Source: JADJGC01 sp964576925
GTDB taxonomy: Bacteria; Zixibacteria; MSB-5A5; CAIYYT01
Direction: 5' to 3'
DNA: 64,000 nucleotides
Assembly: GCA_964576925.1 (NCBI GenBank)
Contig: CAZNWJ010000001.1
Location: 248,001-312,000, forward strand
Both the position numbers and the translations under genes were made by a program. Of this stretch, positions 34,557 to 42,996 are shown piece after piece. Below the pieces are notes generated by a model. That model did not search any database and was not told the DNA's origin. It saw nothing but the letters and a program-made list of their open reading frames with translations. Each line of letters starts with the position of its first letter. Within the stretch, counting starts at the first letter, position 1.

Positions 34557-35885
34557 ATGACATCAAAACTCAGAGGAGTCGGATTCTCCGGTCTCGGTAT
34601 TGCCCCAGGTCTACTGGAAGCGATCGACCGGCTGAAATTCACCGAGCCGACACCCATCCAACAACGTTCGATTCCGATCGGCATTGAAGGCAAAGACCTC
34701 ATTGCCATCGCGCAGACCGGCACCGGTAAGACACTGGCATTTGGAATTCCGATGATCCAGCGCCTGGCACAGATCAAGGGGCGGGCACTCGTTCTCCTGC
34801 CCACGCGTGAACTCGCGCTGCAGGTTGACACGGCCCTGCAGGCTGTGGGAAAGAGTCTCGGACTTCGCACTGCGGTCCTGATAGGCGGTGCACCGATGCA
34901 TCAGCAACAAGTTGCTCTCTCGCGGAAACCGCGCGTGATCATTGCCACGCCCGGGCGCTTGATCGACCACCTGGAGCAAAAGAGCATCAACCTCTCAGAT
35001 ATTCAAATTCTCGTGCTGGATGAAGCCGATCGCATGCTCGACATGGGATTTGCGCCGCAGATCAACAAGATCCTGGGTGCCGTTCCCCGGGCGCGTCAAA
35101 CGATGCTGTTTTCAGCAACCATGCCCAGTGAAATCGTCTCGATCGCCAAGCGCCACATGGAGATGCCGGTACACGTCGAGATCGCCCGTCCCGGAACGGC
35201 GGCAGAGAATGTGTCACAAGAGGTTTACTTCGTTGACCGGACCGCCAAGAGTCGATTACTGGAGGTCCTTCTGCAGAAGTACCAGGGATCGATGTTGATC
35301 TTCACTCGGACCAAGCATGCCGCGCGCAAGTTGAATCGAATAATTCGCATGACGGGTCACAAAGCAGCCGAGATTCATTCCAATCGAACGCAATCTCAAC
35401 GCCGGGAAGCTCTTGAGGGATTCAAGGCCGGAAAATACCGTATCCTCGTGGCGACGGATATTGCCGCCCGGGGAATTGATGTGACGGGAATCGAAGTGGT
35501 GATTAACTACGATCTCCCCTCCAATTCTGAAGATTATGTCCACCGCATCGGGCGTACGGCGCGTGCCGGACGCGCCGGGCATGCTGTTTCATTCGCAGCG
35601 TTTGACCAGCGGGGAGAGGTCAAGCGGATCGAGCAGCTGATCCGTACCGCGCTTCCAGTAGCGACACTGCCGGAACTGCCGCCGGAACGTCCGCGCGGAG
35701 ACGCGCGTCCGGGCGACGACACAATACCGTCTCCACGGACACGGCAAGTCCCCCGCCGAAGACCTGACCGACCCAGACGTAACGATAGCGGCAGCCGAGT
35801 CGAATCGCCGAAGCCGCCATCACAGACTCCCGGCCGTCCGACTGGCCGGCCGCCGAAGAAGATCCGCCGTCGCGGCTGGCGTTAA
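34557..35885 (+). CDS. DEAD-box ATP-dependent RNA helicase (RhlE-like)
   Basis: 442 residues from ATG 34557 (GAGAAAGG upstream). All helicase motifs are present: Q motif 'FTEPTPIQQRSIP', Walker A 'AQTGTGKT', 'PTRELALQ', 'DEAD', 'SAT', 'ARGIDV' and 'HRIGRTARAG'. The tail is a basic Pro/Arg-rich extension ending 'GRPPKKIRRRGWR', typical of RhlE-type helicases, which aid ribosome assembly and RNA turnover, often in the cold. Confidence 0.93.
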   Translation: MTSKLRGVGFSGLGIAPGLLEAIDRLKFTEPTPIQQRSIPIGIEGKDLIAIAQTGTGKTLAFGIPMIQRLAQIKGRALVLLPTRELALQVDTALQAVGKSLGLRTAVLIGGAPMHQQQVALSRKPRVIIATPGRLIDHLEQKSINLSDIQILVLDEADRMLDMGFAPQINKILGAVPRARQTMLFSATMPSEIVSIAKRHMEMPVHVEIARPGTAAENVSQEVYFVDRTAKSRLLEVLLQKYQGSMLIFTRTKHAARKLNRIIRMTGHKAAEIHSNRTQSQRREALEGFKAGKYRILVATDIAARGIDVTGIEVVINYDLPSNSEDYVHRIGRTARAGRAGHAVSFAAFDQRGEVKRIEQLIRTALPVATLPELPPERPRGDARPGDDTIPSPRTRQVPRRRPDRPRRNDSGSRVESPKPPSQTPGRPTGRPPKKIRRRGWR

Positions 35886-35921
35886 ATCGCCGGCCGAACG
35901 CATCAAAGCGATTCGTGAAAC

Positions 35922-35953
35922 GACCGAAATGGTCTTAACTGGCGATTTCGGTC
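35922..35953 (+). terminator. inverted repeat after the helicase gene
   Basis: GACCGAAAT pairs with ATTTCGGTC across a 14-base loop, 37 bases after the stop and just before the next gene. The tail is TTGCAG rather than U-rich, so termination efficiency is uncertain. Confidence 0.45.
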
Positions 35954-35988
35954 TTGCAGAAACAACTGCAAGTTAATATCCGTTCAGC

Positions 35989-37923
35989 ATGCATCTGCGT
36001 ATAGGGGTATTCGTTCTTTTGGCGCTTTCGTGCGGACAGCTCGCTTCCGTCACGGCAGAGACGATCAGTGTCGTTTCGCACAATAGCACCCTGGTCGTTA
36101 CTGATCCCTCCAAGGGCAGTAACTCCTATCGAAGTTGGGCCACCTTCCCCGGCAAAGAGACAGAGTACCGCAAAGTCGTTCTCAAGATAACCTATCGCTG
36201 TCCCGACGGTCTCCACTGCGGTGAGTGGGACTATATCGACGGCGTCTACCTGAAGCGGATCGGCAGCGCCGCGGCGCAGACGCAGAATCTCGAACTGGCT
36301 CGCATTATCTCGCCGTATGGTTGGCGGTTCGATTCCACTTGGTCGTTCACCTGGCAGGTCGACATCACTGACTTTGGTAACTGGCTGCACGACTCGGTTG
36401 AGGTTGAATTCCTTCACACCGGTTACGAGAATAACACCGACCGCGGCTGGGTCATCACGCTCGACTTCGCGCTTACAAAGGGTCCTCCGGCCATGAAAGT
36501 TCTCGGCATGGACACGCTGTGGTTCGGCTCGATTCCGTTCGGTGACAGCGCCAAACCCGTTGAAGAGCGTCTTACTCCGGTCCGATTCACAAACCGCCTT
36601 GGTGCAGACTACGCCCGGTTGCGCATTGTACAGACCGGTCACGGCATGGATGATCAGGAGAACTGCGCGGAATTTTGCAGTAAGTTTCGGCGCGTGATCT
36701 TCGATGATTCGCTCTGGAGCGAAAGGCAGGTCTGGCGTCGGTGCGATCTTAATCCGCTCTATCCGCAAGCCGGCACCTGGATATTCAATCGGGCCAACTG
36801 GTGCCCGGGCGCGACAGTCTACCCGGACATCTATGACTTGCCCCTCCAACCAGGAGGCAAGCACTCCGTTGCTGTTGAATTGGAGCCGTACCTCAATCAC
36901 AGCAAGCCGACGGCCAACTACTTCTTTTCATCCTATCTCTTTTACATGAGTCAACCGTGGGCCGTCAGCGACGTTGCCCTCGAAGAGATTCTGGTGCCCA
37001 ACGATAGAGACGAATACTCGCGCCACAATCCGGCCTGCGCAAATCCGGCGGTTGTCATAAAGAACAATGGTCGCGACACGCTGCGTTCAGTGGAAATAGC
37101 TTACGGTCACGGAAAACCTCCGGCCCAGCTTTACCAGTGGACCGGCGCCCTGGCGCCGCAACAAAGCGATACTATCGACCTGCCGGGGAGCATCGCGCCT
37201 CGAAAAGAGAACAAGTTCGTGGCAATACTCTCAGCGCCAAATGGCCTAGCCGACGAGTATCCCGACGACAATGAAATGGTCTCGGTCGTTCCGACAACTG
37301 CAGAATACGGTACCTCGCTGATTATGGCTGTCAGAACCAATGCCAATCCCTGGCAGAACGGCTATCGAATCTCGGACCAGTCTGGAAAGACGATTCTTGA
37401 TCGGCCGCTGGGGTCGCTGGCGGCACTTACCGACTATCGCGATACACTGCGGCTGCAGCCCGGGTGCTATCAACTTGTGCTGTCTGACTCCGCCGGGGAT
37501 GGACTGGAGTTCTGGTTTAACCCGGAGGGCGGATTCGGGTATGCCCGCCTGTTGGACTTGCGTGGCCAATTGCTCAAGTCATTCAACTCAGATTTCGGTG
37601 GCGGGATCAATCACTGGTTTACTGTCTCCGAAAATGCAGCACCACCGGATGTTTCTGCTGAACTCCCTATCGTGGTACCATTCCCACCCCGTAACCAGGG
37701 AGCATTTGATCTCCACGTGTTCCTGGGCAGCGCCTCTGAACTCAAGGTGGCCATCACGGACGAGGCCGGCGCAGCGACTGTGCTCGATACCGCTTTTGCC
37801 AGCATCAAGGAGGCTGTCCTGCCGATTGACATCAAGGCCGCCCCTGACGGCGTTTATTTCGTCAAGGTGACAGTCGGCGAGAAGACGGTATCGCGTCGAA
37901 TCCGCATCAAACGCGACGGCTAA
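35989..37923 (+). CDS. secreted PNGase F-like N-glycanase with sorting-type C-terminus
   Basis: 644 residues with a signal peptide ending 'SVTAE'. The PNGase F two-domain fold is indicated by 'CPDGLHCGEWDYIDGVYLKR', the 'IVQTGHGMDDQENCAEFC' segment and 'CDLNPLYPQAGTWIFNRANWCPG'. PNGase F removes N-linked glycans from asparagine. The C-terminal half contains a CARDB-like region and ends 'DGVYFVKVTVGEKTVSRRIRI', a T9SS type A-like sorting domain. The protein probably acts outside the cell on eukaryotic-type glycoproteins. Catalytic residues were not individually verified. Confidence 0.8.
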   Translation: MHLRIGVFVLLALSCGQLASVTAETISVVSHNSTLVVTDPSKGSNSYRSWATFPGKETEYRKVVLKITYRCPDGLHCGEWDYIDGVYLKRIGSAAAQTQNLELARIISPYGWRFDSTWSFTWQVDITDFGNWLHDSVEVEFLHTGYENNTDRGWVITLDFALTKGPPAMKVLGMDTLWFGSIPFGDSAKPVEERLTPVRFTNRLGADYARLRIVQTGHGMDDQENCAEFCSKFRRVIFDDSLWSERQVWRRCDLNPLYPQAGTWIFNRANWCPGATVYPDIYDLPLQPGGKHSVAVELEPYLNHSKPTANYFFSSYLFYMSQPWAVSDVALEEILVPNDRDEYSRHNPACANPAVVIKNNGRDTLRSVEIAYGHGKPPAQLYQWTGALAPQQSDTIDLPGSIAPRKENKFVAILSAPNGLADEYPDDNEMVSVVPTTAEYGTSLIMAVRTNANPWQNGYRISDQSGKTILDRPLGSLAALTDYRDTLRLQPGCYQLVLSDSAGDGLEFWFNPEGGFGYARLLDLRGQLLKSFNSDFGGGINHWFTVSENAAPPDVSAELPIVVPFPPRNQGAFDLHVFLGSASELKVAITDEAGAATVLDTAFASIKEAVLPIDIKAAPDGVYFVKVTVGEKTVSRRIRIKRDG

Positions 37924-38166
37924 AAACGAAGAACCCCACAACGACTTGCAAGAAAAGTGCGGCTGAGGCAAAAAGATTGCTGGCACAATTACAACTTGTG
38001 ATTATATTCTACGTAGACAAGAAATGCGATTTTAGGTGTTGAAACATCTCCAAGGCGGGGCACGCAAGCGATGAACGTTTGGTTAAGACCCTAGGGATTG
38101 GGTCTAGTTCTTCGATAAGACGACCGAGCATGGGATTTGACCGACACCATCAAGAAGGAGTAAGCG

Positions 38167-38499
38167 ATGAAAACCTACGTCATGATGAGCCGCTTACGGC
38201 TTCAGGGGCCGAGCCTGATTGAGCTGGCTTCGCGGATGCGCGAGGGCGAGAAAGTCGGGCGGGCCTGGGTTGACAAAGCCAAAGACCTCGTGCCCGAGGC
38301 CAGGTTTGTCGCCCATTACGCGCTGCTGGGAGGGTATGATTTCATGGACATTTACGAAGCGCCGGACGAGCACACGGCGGCCAAGATTGCGATGATCGGA
38401 AGCGCTTCGGGAGCCTTTCAGGTAGAAACCTGGACAGCGATTCCTGACCATCACCTCGTCGAATTGGCGCGCGAAGTGAAGGAAAAAGAGAAGGGTTGA
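38167..38499 (+). CDS. GYD-domain protein
   Basis: 110 residues with AAGGAGTAAGCG before ATG. 'ALLGGYDFMDIYEAPDEHTAAKIAM' contains the Gly-Tyr-Asp motif that names the family, a small dimeric alpha/beta-barrel-type fold of unknown function. It is adjacent to the convergent membrane protein gene, sharing its end. Confidence 0.88.
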   Translation: MKTYVMMSRLRLQGPSLIELASRMREGEKVGRAWVDKAKDLVPEARFVAHYALLGGYDFMDIYEAPDEHTAAKIAMIGSASGAFQVETWTAIPDHHLVELAREVKEKEKG

Positions 38500-38949
38500 T
38501 CAGGGTTTGACCAGGATAACGAGTGCTGCCCCAATCATCAGGAACGCCGGCATTAGCGTCAGCAAAAGCGAGAAGATCGTACCCAACGCAAATGTGATTG
38601 GTCCGAAGAAGCGATCGCTCTTGCGGCCTGCCCAATAGAGCAAGCCCTCGACTAGCCAGCCTGCCGTATAGCAAACATTGGCGCCGACGGCGTAGAGGAT
38701 CACAGAGACGACAGCAAAGAAAGGCGGGTCCGGTATCAAACTCTCCTCGAATTTGCCGCTTAGCTCGACCAAAACTATGCTCACCCAACACATTAGCGAA
38801 GTTAATAGTCCGACGATCCCGACCGCAAGATTGTATGGCACGCGCCGCGATTCCCACCAGAGTATGATCTCTTTGATTCCGGTTACTTCAGAATCGCGTC
38901 TTAAGTAGGGACTCTCCACGACTTTATGTAGAAGGCGCCTCACGTTCAA
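38500..38949 (-). CDS. four-helix membrane protein, unknown
   Basis: 149 residues from TTG 38949. Four hydrophobic segments (about 37-62, 75-95, 97-107 and 115-147) follow a basic cytoplasmic N-terminus. No family recognised. The stop lies immediately next to the GYD gene end, so the genes converge with no room for a terminator. The start is uncertain; a GTG two codons later is possible. Confidence 0.6.
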   Translation of the reverse strand: MNVRRLLHKVVESPYLRRDSEVTGIKEIILWWESRRVPYNLAVGIVGLLTSLMCWVSIVLVELSGKFEESLIPDPPFFAVVSVILYAVGANVCYTAGWLVEGLLYWAGRKSDRFFGPITFALGTIFSLLLTLMPAFLMIGAALVILVKP

Positions 38950-39094
38950 TGTATCGACAGTGCTCCGGGACGCGTGAGCGTGATTTCAAGCCGTTGATCG
39001 CCCGAAACTCTTCCTTGATTCGGAACGTAATCATGATTATCTATCTTCGTAACTATATTGACCTTTTGGTCGATGCATCCATGAGGAGTATTGC

Positions 39095-40975
39095 ATGCTC
39101 AAACGTTCAGTGATCAGTGTATTGGGGTATCTGTTGGCGCTCAACTTGCTTTTGCCGGCGATTGGGGTTGCCCAGGTCAAGGAAGCGCCGACGCGGGATC
39201 AAATCGAGGAAAAATACAAGTGGAATCTGGGGGACTTCTATCCGTCGGATGAGGCATGGGAAACGGCATTGGCGGCGTTGAGAGCGCGCGTGCCGGAAGT
39301 CGAGAAGTACCAGGGCAAGCTTGGGGAATCAGCCACAACGCTGGCAGCCTGCATGATGCTCAATGACACGTTGGGTATGGAAGCCCACCGTCTCTATGTC
39401 TATGCCAACCTGCACGCCGACGAAGACAACCGCGTGGGCAAATACCAGGAGATGAGCGAAAAGGCTCGCATGCTCTACTCCGAGATCGGCCAGGCAACTT
39501 CGTACATTGAACCCGAGATTCTCACGATCCCGGATGCGACCCTGAAAGCATTTCTGGAGAATAAGGAACTCGCCGTCTATCGTTTCTATCTGGACGACAT
39601 CCTTCGCCGGAAGGCGCACATCCTCTCGAAAGAAATTGAAGAAGTCCTCGCGTTGGCTTCCCCGGTGACGGCCGGACCGAGTCGGATCTTCACGATGCTT
39701 GACGACGCCGATATCAAGTTCCCGAACGTCAAAGACGAAAATGGACAGGAAGTGGAATTGACGCGTGGACGTTTCGGCCGGCTACTCGAATCGCAGAATC
39801 GTGAAGTCCGCCGCGCGGCGAGCGATGCTTATAATGAAACATACATGAAATACAAGAACGGATTGGCGGCAACCCTCGCGGCTTCCGTCAACACCGACGT
39901 CTTCTACACCAAGGTGCGCGGCTACAACTCCTGCCTCGAGCGCGGTCTTGACAGCGACAGCATCCCGGTCGAGGTATTCCACAGCCTGCTCAAGGCGGTC
40001 AGCGAGAATCTGGCGCCGCTTCACAAATACATGAAATTGCGCAAGCAAGCGCTCGGTGTCGACACGCTGTTCGGGTTTGATCTTTCGGTTCCACTGACTC
40101 CGGAAAGCAAGATGGAGTTTACCTACGAGCAGGCTTGCGATTACATGCTCAAGGGTCTGAAGCCGCTGGGTAAGGAATACGCAGCAAGCGTGCAAAAAGC
40201 ACTCGACTCGCGTTGGATCGACGTTTACGAAACCCAGGCCAAGGGTAGCGGCGCGTACACCTGGGGAACCTATACAGTGCACCCCGTGATGCTGCTGAAT
40301 TTTGCCGGAACGCTGGGAGACGTCTTCACGCTCGCGCACGAGATGGGACATCTCATGCACAATTACTATTCTTACCAGCACGAGCCCTATGCGTATGCCG
40401 GCCACTCGCTATTCACTGCTGAAGTCGCCTCGACCTGCAATGAAGCGATCATGATCAAGTACATGCTCTCGCAGACGAAAGACCGCAACGAGAAGCTGTA
40501 TTTGCTCAATTACTACATAGACCAGATCATCGGTACGTTCTATACGCAAGTCTGGTTTTCTGAATTCGAGTTGAAGATTCACGAAATCGTCGAATCGGGC
40601 GGCGCCCTGTCCGCCGACGGCCTGCGCAAATTGTATCGCGAGGTCTACCAGAAGTATTACGGACCCGATTTGTTCATCCCGGAAAATCGCGACCTGGGCG
40701 GACTGAGAATCAGCCACTTCTATCGTCAATACTACGTTTATCAGTATGCGACCAGCTATGCCGCCTCGCAGATGTTGTCGCGGAAAATACTCGCCGGCGA
40801 CAAGAAGGCAGTCGACGCTTATATGGAGTTTATCAAGACCGGATCGTCAGACTATCCAGTGAATATTCTCAAGAAGGCAGGAGTCGACATGACCACGACG
40901 GAACCGTTCGAAAATACGATCAAGACGTTTGCCGAATTGGTCGACGAATACGAACGGCTTTTGCTGCAGAAATAG
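39095..40975 (+). CDS. pepF: oligoendopeptidase F-type M3 metallopeptidase
   Basis: 626 residues with GAGGAG before ATG. The zinc motif 'HEMGH' (His at about 415) in 'TLAHEMGHLMHNYYSYQHEP' and the downstream 'FTAEVASTCNEA' glutamate are the M3B/PepF signature. The protein starts with a hydrophobic signal-like segment ('VLGYLLALNLLLPAIGVAQ'), so it is probably exported, unlike the classical cytoplasmic PepF. It would degrade peptides of roughly 7-17 residues. Confidence 0.93.
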   Translation: MLKRSVISVLGYLLALNLLLPAIGVAQVKEAPTRDQIEEKYKWNLGDFYPSDEAWETALAALRARVPEVEKYQGKLGESATTLAACMMLNDTLGMEAHRLYVYANLHADEDNRVGKYQEMSEKARMLYSEIGQATSYIEPEILTIPDATLKAFLENKELAVYRFYLDDILRRKAHILSKEIEEVLALASPVTAGPSRIFTMLDDADIKFPNVKDENGQEVELTRGRFGRLLESQNREVRRAASDAYNETYMKYKNGLAATLAASVNTDVFYTKVRGYNSCLERGLDSDSIPVEVFHSLLKAVSENLAPLHKYMKLRKQALGVDTLFGFDLSVPLTPESKMEFTYEQACDYMLKGLKPLGKEYAASVQKALDSRWIDVYETQAKGSGAYTWGTYTVHPVMLLNFAGTLGDVFTLAHEMGHLMHNYYSYQHEPYAYAGHSLFTAEVASTCNEAIMIKYMLSQTKDRNEKLYLLNYYIDQIIGTFYTQVWFSEFELKIHEIVESGGALSADGLRKLYREVYQKYYGPDLFIPENRDLGGLRISHFYRQYYVYQYATSYAASQMLSRKILAGDKKAVDAYMEFIKTGSSDYPVNILKKAGVDMTTTEPFENTIKTFAELVDEYERLLLQK

Positions 40976-40999
40976 CGCAGTCCTGTCGGACAAAAGAAA

Positions 41000-41027
41000 G
41001 GCGGCCGGAAGAGACTTTCCGGCCGCC
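41000..41027. terminator. bidirectional hairpin terminator between pepF and the M56 gene
   Basis: GGCGGCCGGAA and TTCCGGCCGCC form an 11-base-pair GC-rich stem with a GAGACT loop, between two convergent genes. Short A/T-rich flanks (CAAAAGAAA on the left) serve leftward transcription. Confidence 0.75.
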
Positions 41028-41049
41028 CTGTCGTTCGCAAGCTCCATCT

Positions 41050-42435
41050 CTACTTCTTCTGTAGTTTGAACTTGATTTCATAGACTATCCAGATCCGGAC
41101 TTTCTGACCGTTGCTTAACGCCGGTTGATACTTGCATTTCAGGGCGGATTCGACCGCCGCTTGGTCGAGCAGGGCGTTTCCGGAAGCCTTGAAGACCAGC
41201 GCCTCCACGACAGCGCCGGCCGTGTCGACCAGTGCTTTCACCCATGTGCTTCCCTCGATGCCGGCCTTGCGCGCCGAGTCAGGATAAACCGGGGGAGCGT
41301 CAAAGAGCTTGACTGGCATCGAGTCGACGGCAACGAAGTCATCCGGCGCCGGATAATCGGCAGGCTGGTTTTGCGAGACGGAGCTCCCCTTCGACTCGGA
41401 TTGATCGGCAGCGGAAAGGCGTACAACACTCAAGGGCAGCAGACTCGCAATCGCCAGGCTGACGACAATGAGCCGGGCAGTCGCCGTAAGCTGCGGGGAT
41501 TTAAGATTGGCTTGCAGAATTGACATTATCCTTACCTCCAGAAGTTTCATTCCCAGAAATTGCGATGCATAGATGATAAGCCCGCGCTTGCCGGTGGCGG
41601 AGCGTGCCAGATCGACAAGCAGCATGGCGTACTGGGCCGGATCAATCCCTGCCTGCACGACACCGACGTCACAAGCTCGTTCCGCCTGCAGGAGCATCTG
41701 GCGACGGGCAAGCCAGATCAGGGGGTTGAACCAGTGTATCGCAGCCGCCAACGTCGCAAGAAACGCCCAGGCGTTGTCGCGACGCCTGATATGGTTAAAC
41801 TCGTGGATTAGTACGGCTTCCAACTCGGACTCAGACCACCGCCTGGCGGCCCCCGGAAGGACTACTGCAGGCTGCAGCAGACCGTGCGCAAAGGGCACCA
41901 CCGCCGACTCGGAATAACAGATTAACGGCACGGAATCAAGAGCAGCCCTCTGCCCGGCACGCTTTGCGGTAGTAGTGACTTCCCTAGATTCGTTTACGCC
42001 GGCATTTCGAACCACGCGGTACGCCAGCAGCGATCCGATGGCCACCCGGGCAAGGAGAACCAGAGTGAGGGCCAGTATCACGAGCAGAAAGATGTTTTGA
42101 TAAGTCCACGGAAGTGAAACTCGACTGACTGCAATCGAGGTCTCCGCCTCGCCCGCCACTATGATGGGGAGTGTAACAATCCACGAGGAAAGCTCGGAAG
42201 GCATTCGGTAGCCATGGAACACGGCATCGAGAACAATCGCGAGAGGAACCACAAGTGAGAGAAGCAACGACTGCCGCAAAATCAGGCCGGCGAGTTCGGG
42301 GCGCTTTTGTGCGACAATTCTGGAGAGCAACAAGGCGACGCCTGCCACGAGTGAGCATTTGATCGTTATCTCGAGGAAGATCAGGATCGCCCAATCACCC
42401 GCTAGCCACTGGAGCACGCTTGAAAGAGTCGTCAT
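41050..42435 (-). CDS. BlaR1/MecR1-type M56 membrane peptidase fused to a TonB-type C-terminal domain
   Basis: 461 residues. Four N-terminal membrane helices surround the zinc peptidase site 'HEFNH' (His211, Glu212, His215), the M56 signature. After a fifth helix near residues 310-335 a linker leads to a TonB C-terminal-like domain ('PPVYPDSARKAGIEGSTWVKALVDTAGAVVEA...WIVYEIKFKL') instead of a penicillin-binding sensor domain. The neighbouring BlaI-type repressor is the expected cleavage target. The inducing signal is unlikely to be a beta-lactam bound covalently. The start overlaps the repressor stop by four bases. Confidence 0.88.
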   Translation of the reverse strand: MTTLSSVLQWLAGDWAILIFLEITIKCSLVAGVALLLSRIVAQKRPELAGLILRQSLLLSLVVPLAIVLDAVFHGYRMPSELSSWIVTLPIIVAGEAETSIAVSRVSLPWTYQNIFLLVILALTLVLLARVAIGSLLAYRVVRNAGVNESREVTTTAKRAGQRAALDSVPLICYSESAVVPFAHGLLQPAVVLPGAARRWSESELEAVLIHEFNHIRRRDNAWAFLATLAAAIHWFNPLIWLARRQMLLQAERACDVGVVQAGIDPAQYAMLLVDLARSATGKRGLIIYASQFLGMKLLEVRIMSILQANLKSPQLTATARLIVVSLAIASLLPLSVVRLSAADQSESKGSSVSQNQPADYPAPDDFVAVDSMPVKLFDAPPVYPDSARKAGIEGSTWVKALVDTAGAVVEALVFKASGNALLDQAAVESALKCKYQPALSNGQKVRIWIVYEIKFKLQKK

Positions 42436-42827
42436 TTGGTCCTCCCTCCCCTCCGCCGCTTGCGAATGATCTCTTCCAACCGTGCCAGCTCTTCTTCACT
42501 CGTTTTTCGCGAAGGCAGGTCAATCAACGTGGCAACGACGCTCTCGATGGAATTCGCGAAGAACTTCTGTAGCACGCGATCGAGAACGGTTTTCTTTGCG
42601 CGGTCACGGCTAACCACGGGTGAGTAGACATACATGCGGCCAACTTTGCGATGCCGGAGCATCTCCTTCTTCTTCAGCAGGCTCAGCAACGCTCGCACCG
42701 CTGAATAGCTGGGCGGGTCGGGCAGGGCGGCCTGAATTTCGGCAGCCGTGGCTTCTCCACGCTCGTAGACGACTTCCATGATCTGCCGCTCCCGTCGACT
42801 CAGTTCATCAACCAATTGCCTGCTCAT
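42432..42827 (-). CDS. BlaI/MecI/CopY-family repressor
   Basis: 131 residues from ATG 42827, with AAGGCAG upstream; a longer frame to 42875 is possible. The winged helix 'LSRRERQIMEVVYERGEATAAEIQAAL', the wing 'YSAVRALLSLLKKKEMLRHRK' and the dimerisation helix 'FANSIESVVATLIDL' are typical. It should bind the two palindromes upstream and be cleaved by the coupled M56 peptidase to induce the operon. Confidence 0.92.
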   Translation of the reverse strand: MSRQLVDELSRRERQIMEVVYERGEATAAEIQAALPDPPSYSAVRALLSLLKKKEMLRHRKVGRMYVYSPVVSRDRAKKTVLDRVLQKFFANSIESVVATLIDLPSRKTSEEELARLEEIIRKRRRGGRTK

Positions 42828-42875
42828 CTGCCTTGCCACTCCATTCGCACCGCCCCTCGTTACAGTTATCGTCAA

Positions 42876-42893
42876 CTGCTAAAAATTTAGCAG
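42876..42893. promoter_or_regulatory. BlaI-type operator 1
   Basis: TGCTAAAAATTTAGCA, a perfect seven-base-arm palindrome extended by one C/G pair, lies about 50 bases before the repressor gene start. It resembles the A/T-rich dyads bound by BlaI/MecI repressors. Confidence 0.75.
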
Positions 42894-42920
42894 TTAAGTC
42901 ACTCTTTGTCAACGAAAATC

Positions 42921-42936
42921 TGCTAATTTTTTAGCA
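42921..42936. promoter_or_regulatory. BlaI-type operator 2
   Basis: TGCTAATTTTTTAGCA shares the outer TGCTAA/TTAGCA arms with operator 1 and is centred 44 bases away, about four helical turns, so two dimers would sit on the same face of the promoter. Confidence 0.75.
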
Positions 42937-42996
42937 TTTTGGCAGAACAATCCAGGAGGGGCACAAGCTTATAGAGTTCCGTGTCAAAAGAGAATG

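Noticed and set aside
35935..36900. 321-codon frame antisense to the PNGase F-like gene
   Set aside because: The sense gene has clear family motifs and a signal peptide; the antisense frame has no recognisable features.
38041..38166. Possible riboswitch before the GYD gene
   Set aside because: A short AGACCC/GGGTCT hairpin exists near 38086-38105, but no conserved riboswitch core (GEMM, TPP, cobalamin and similar) could be recognised.
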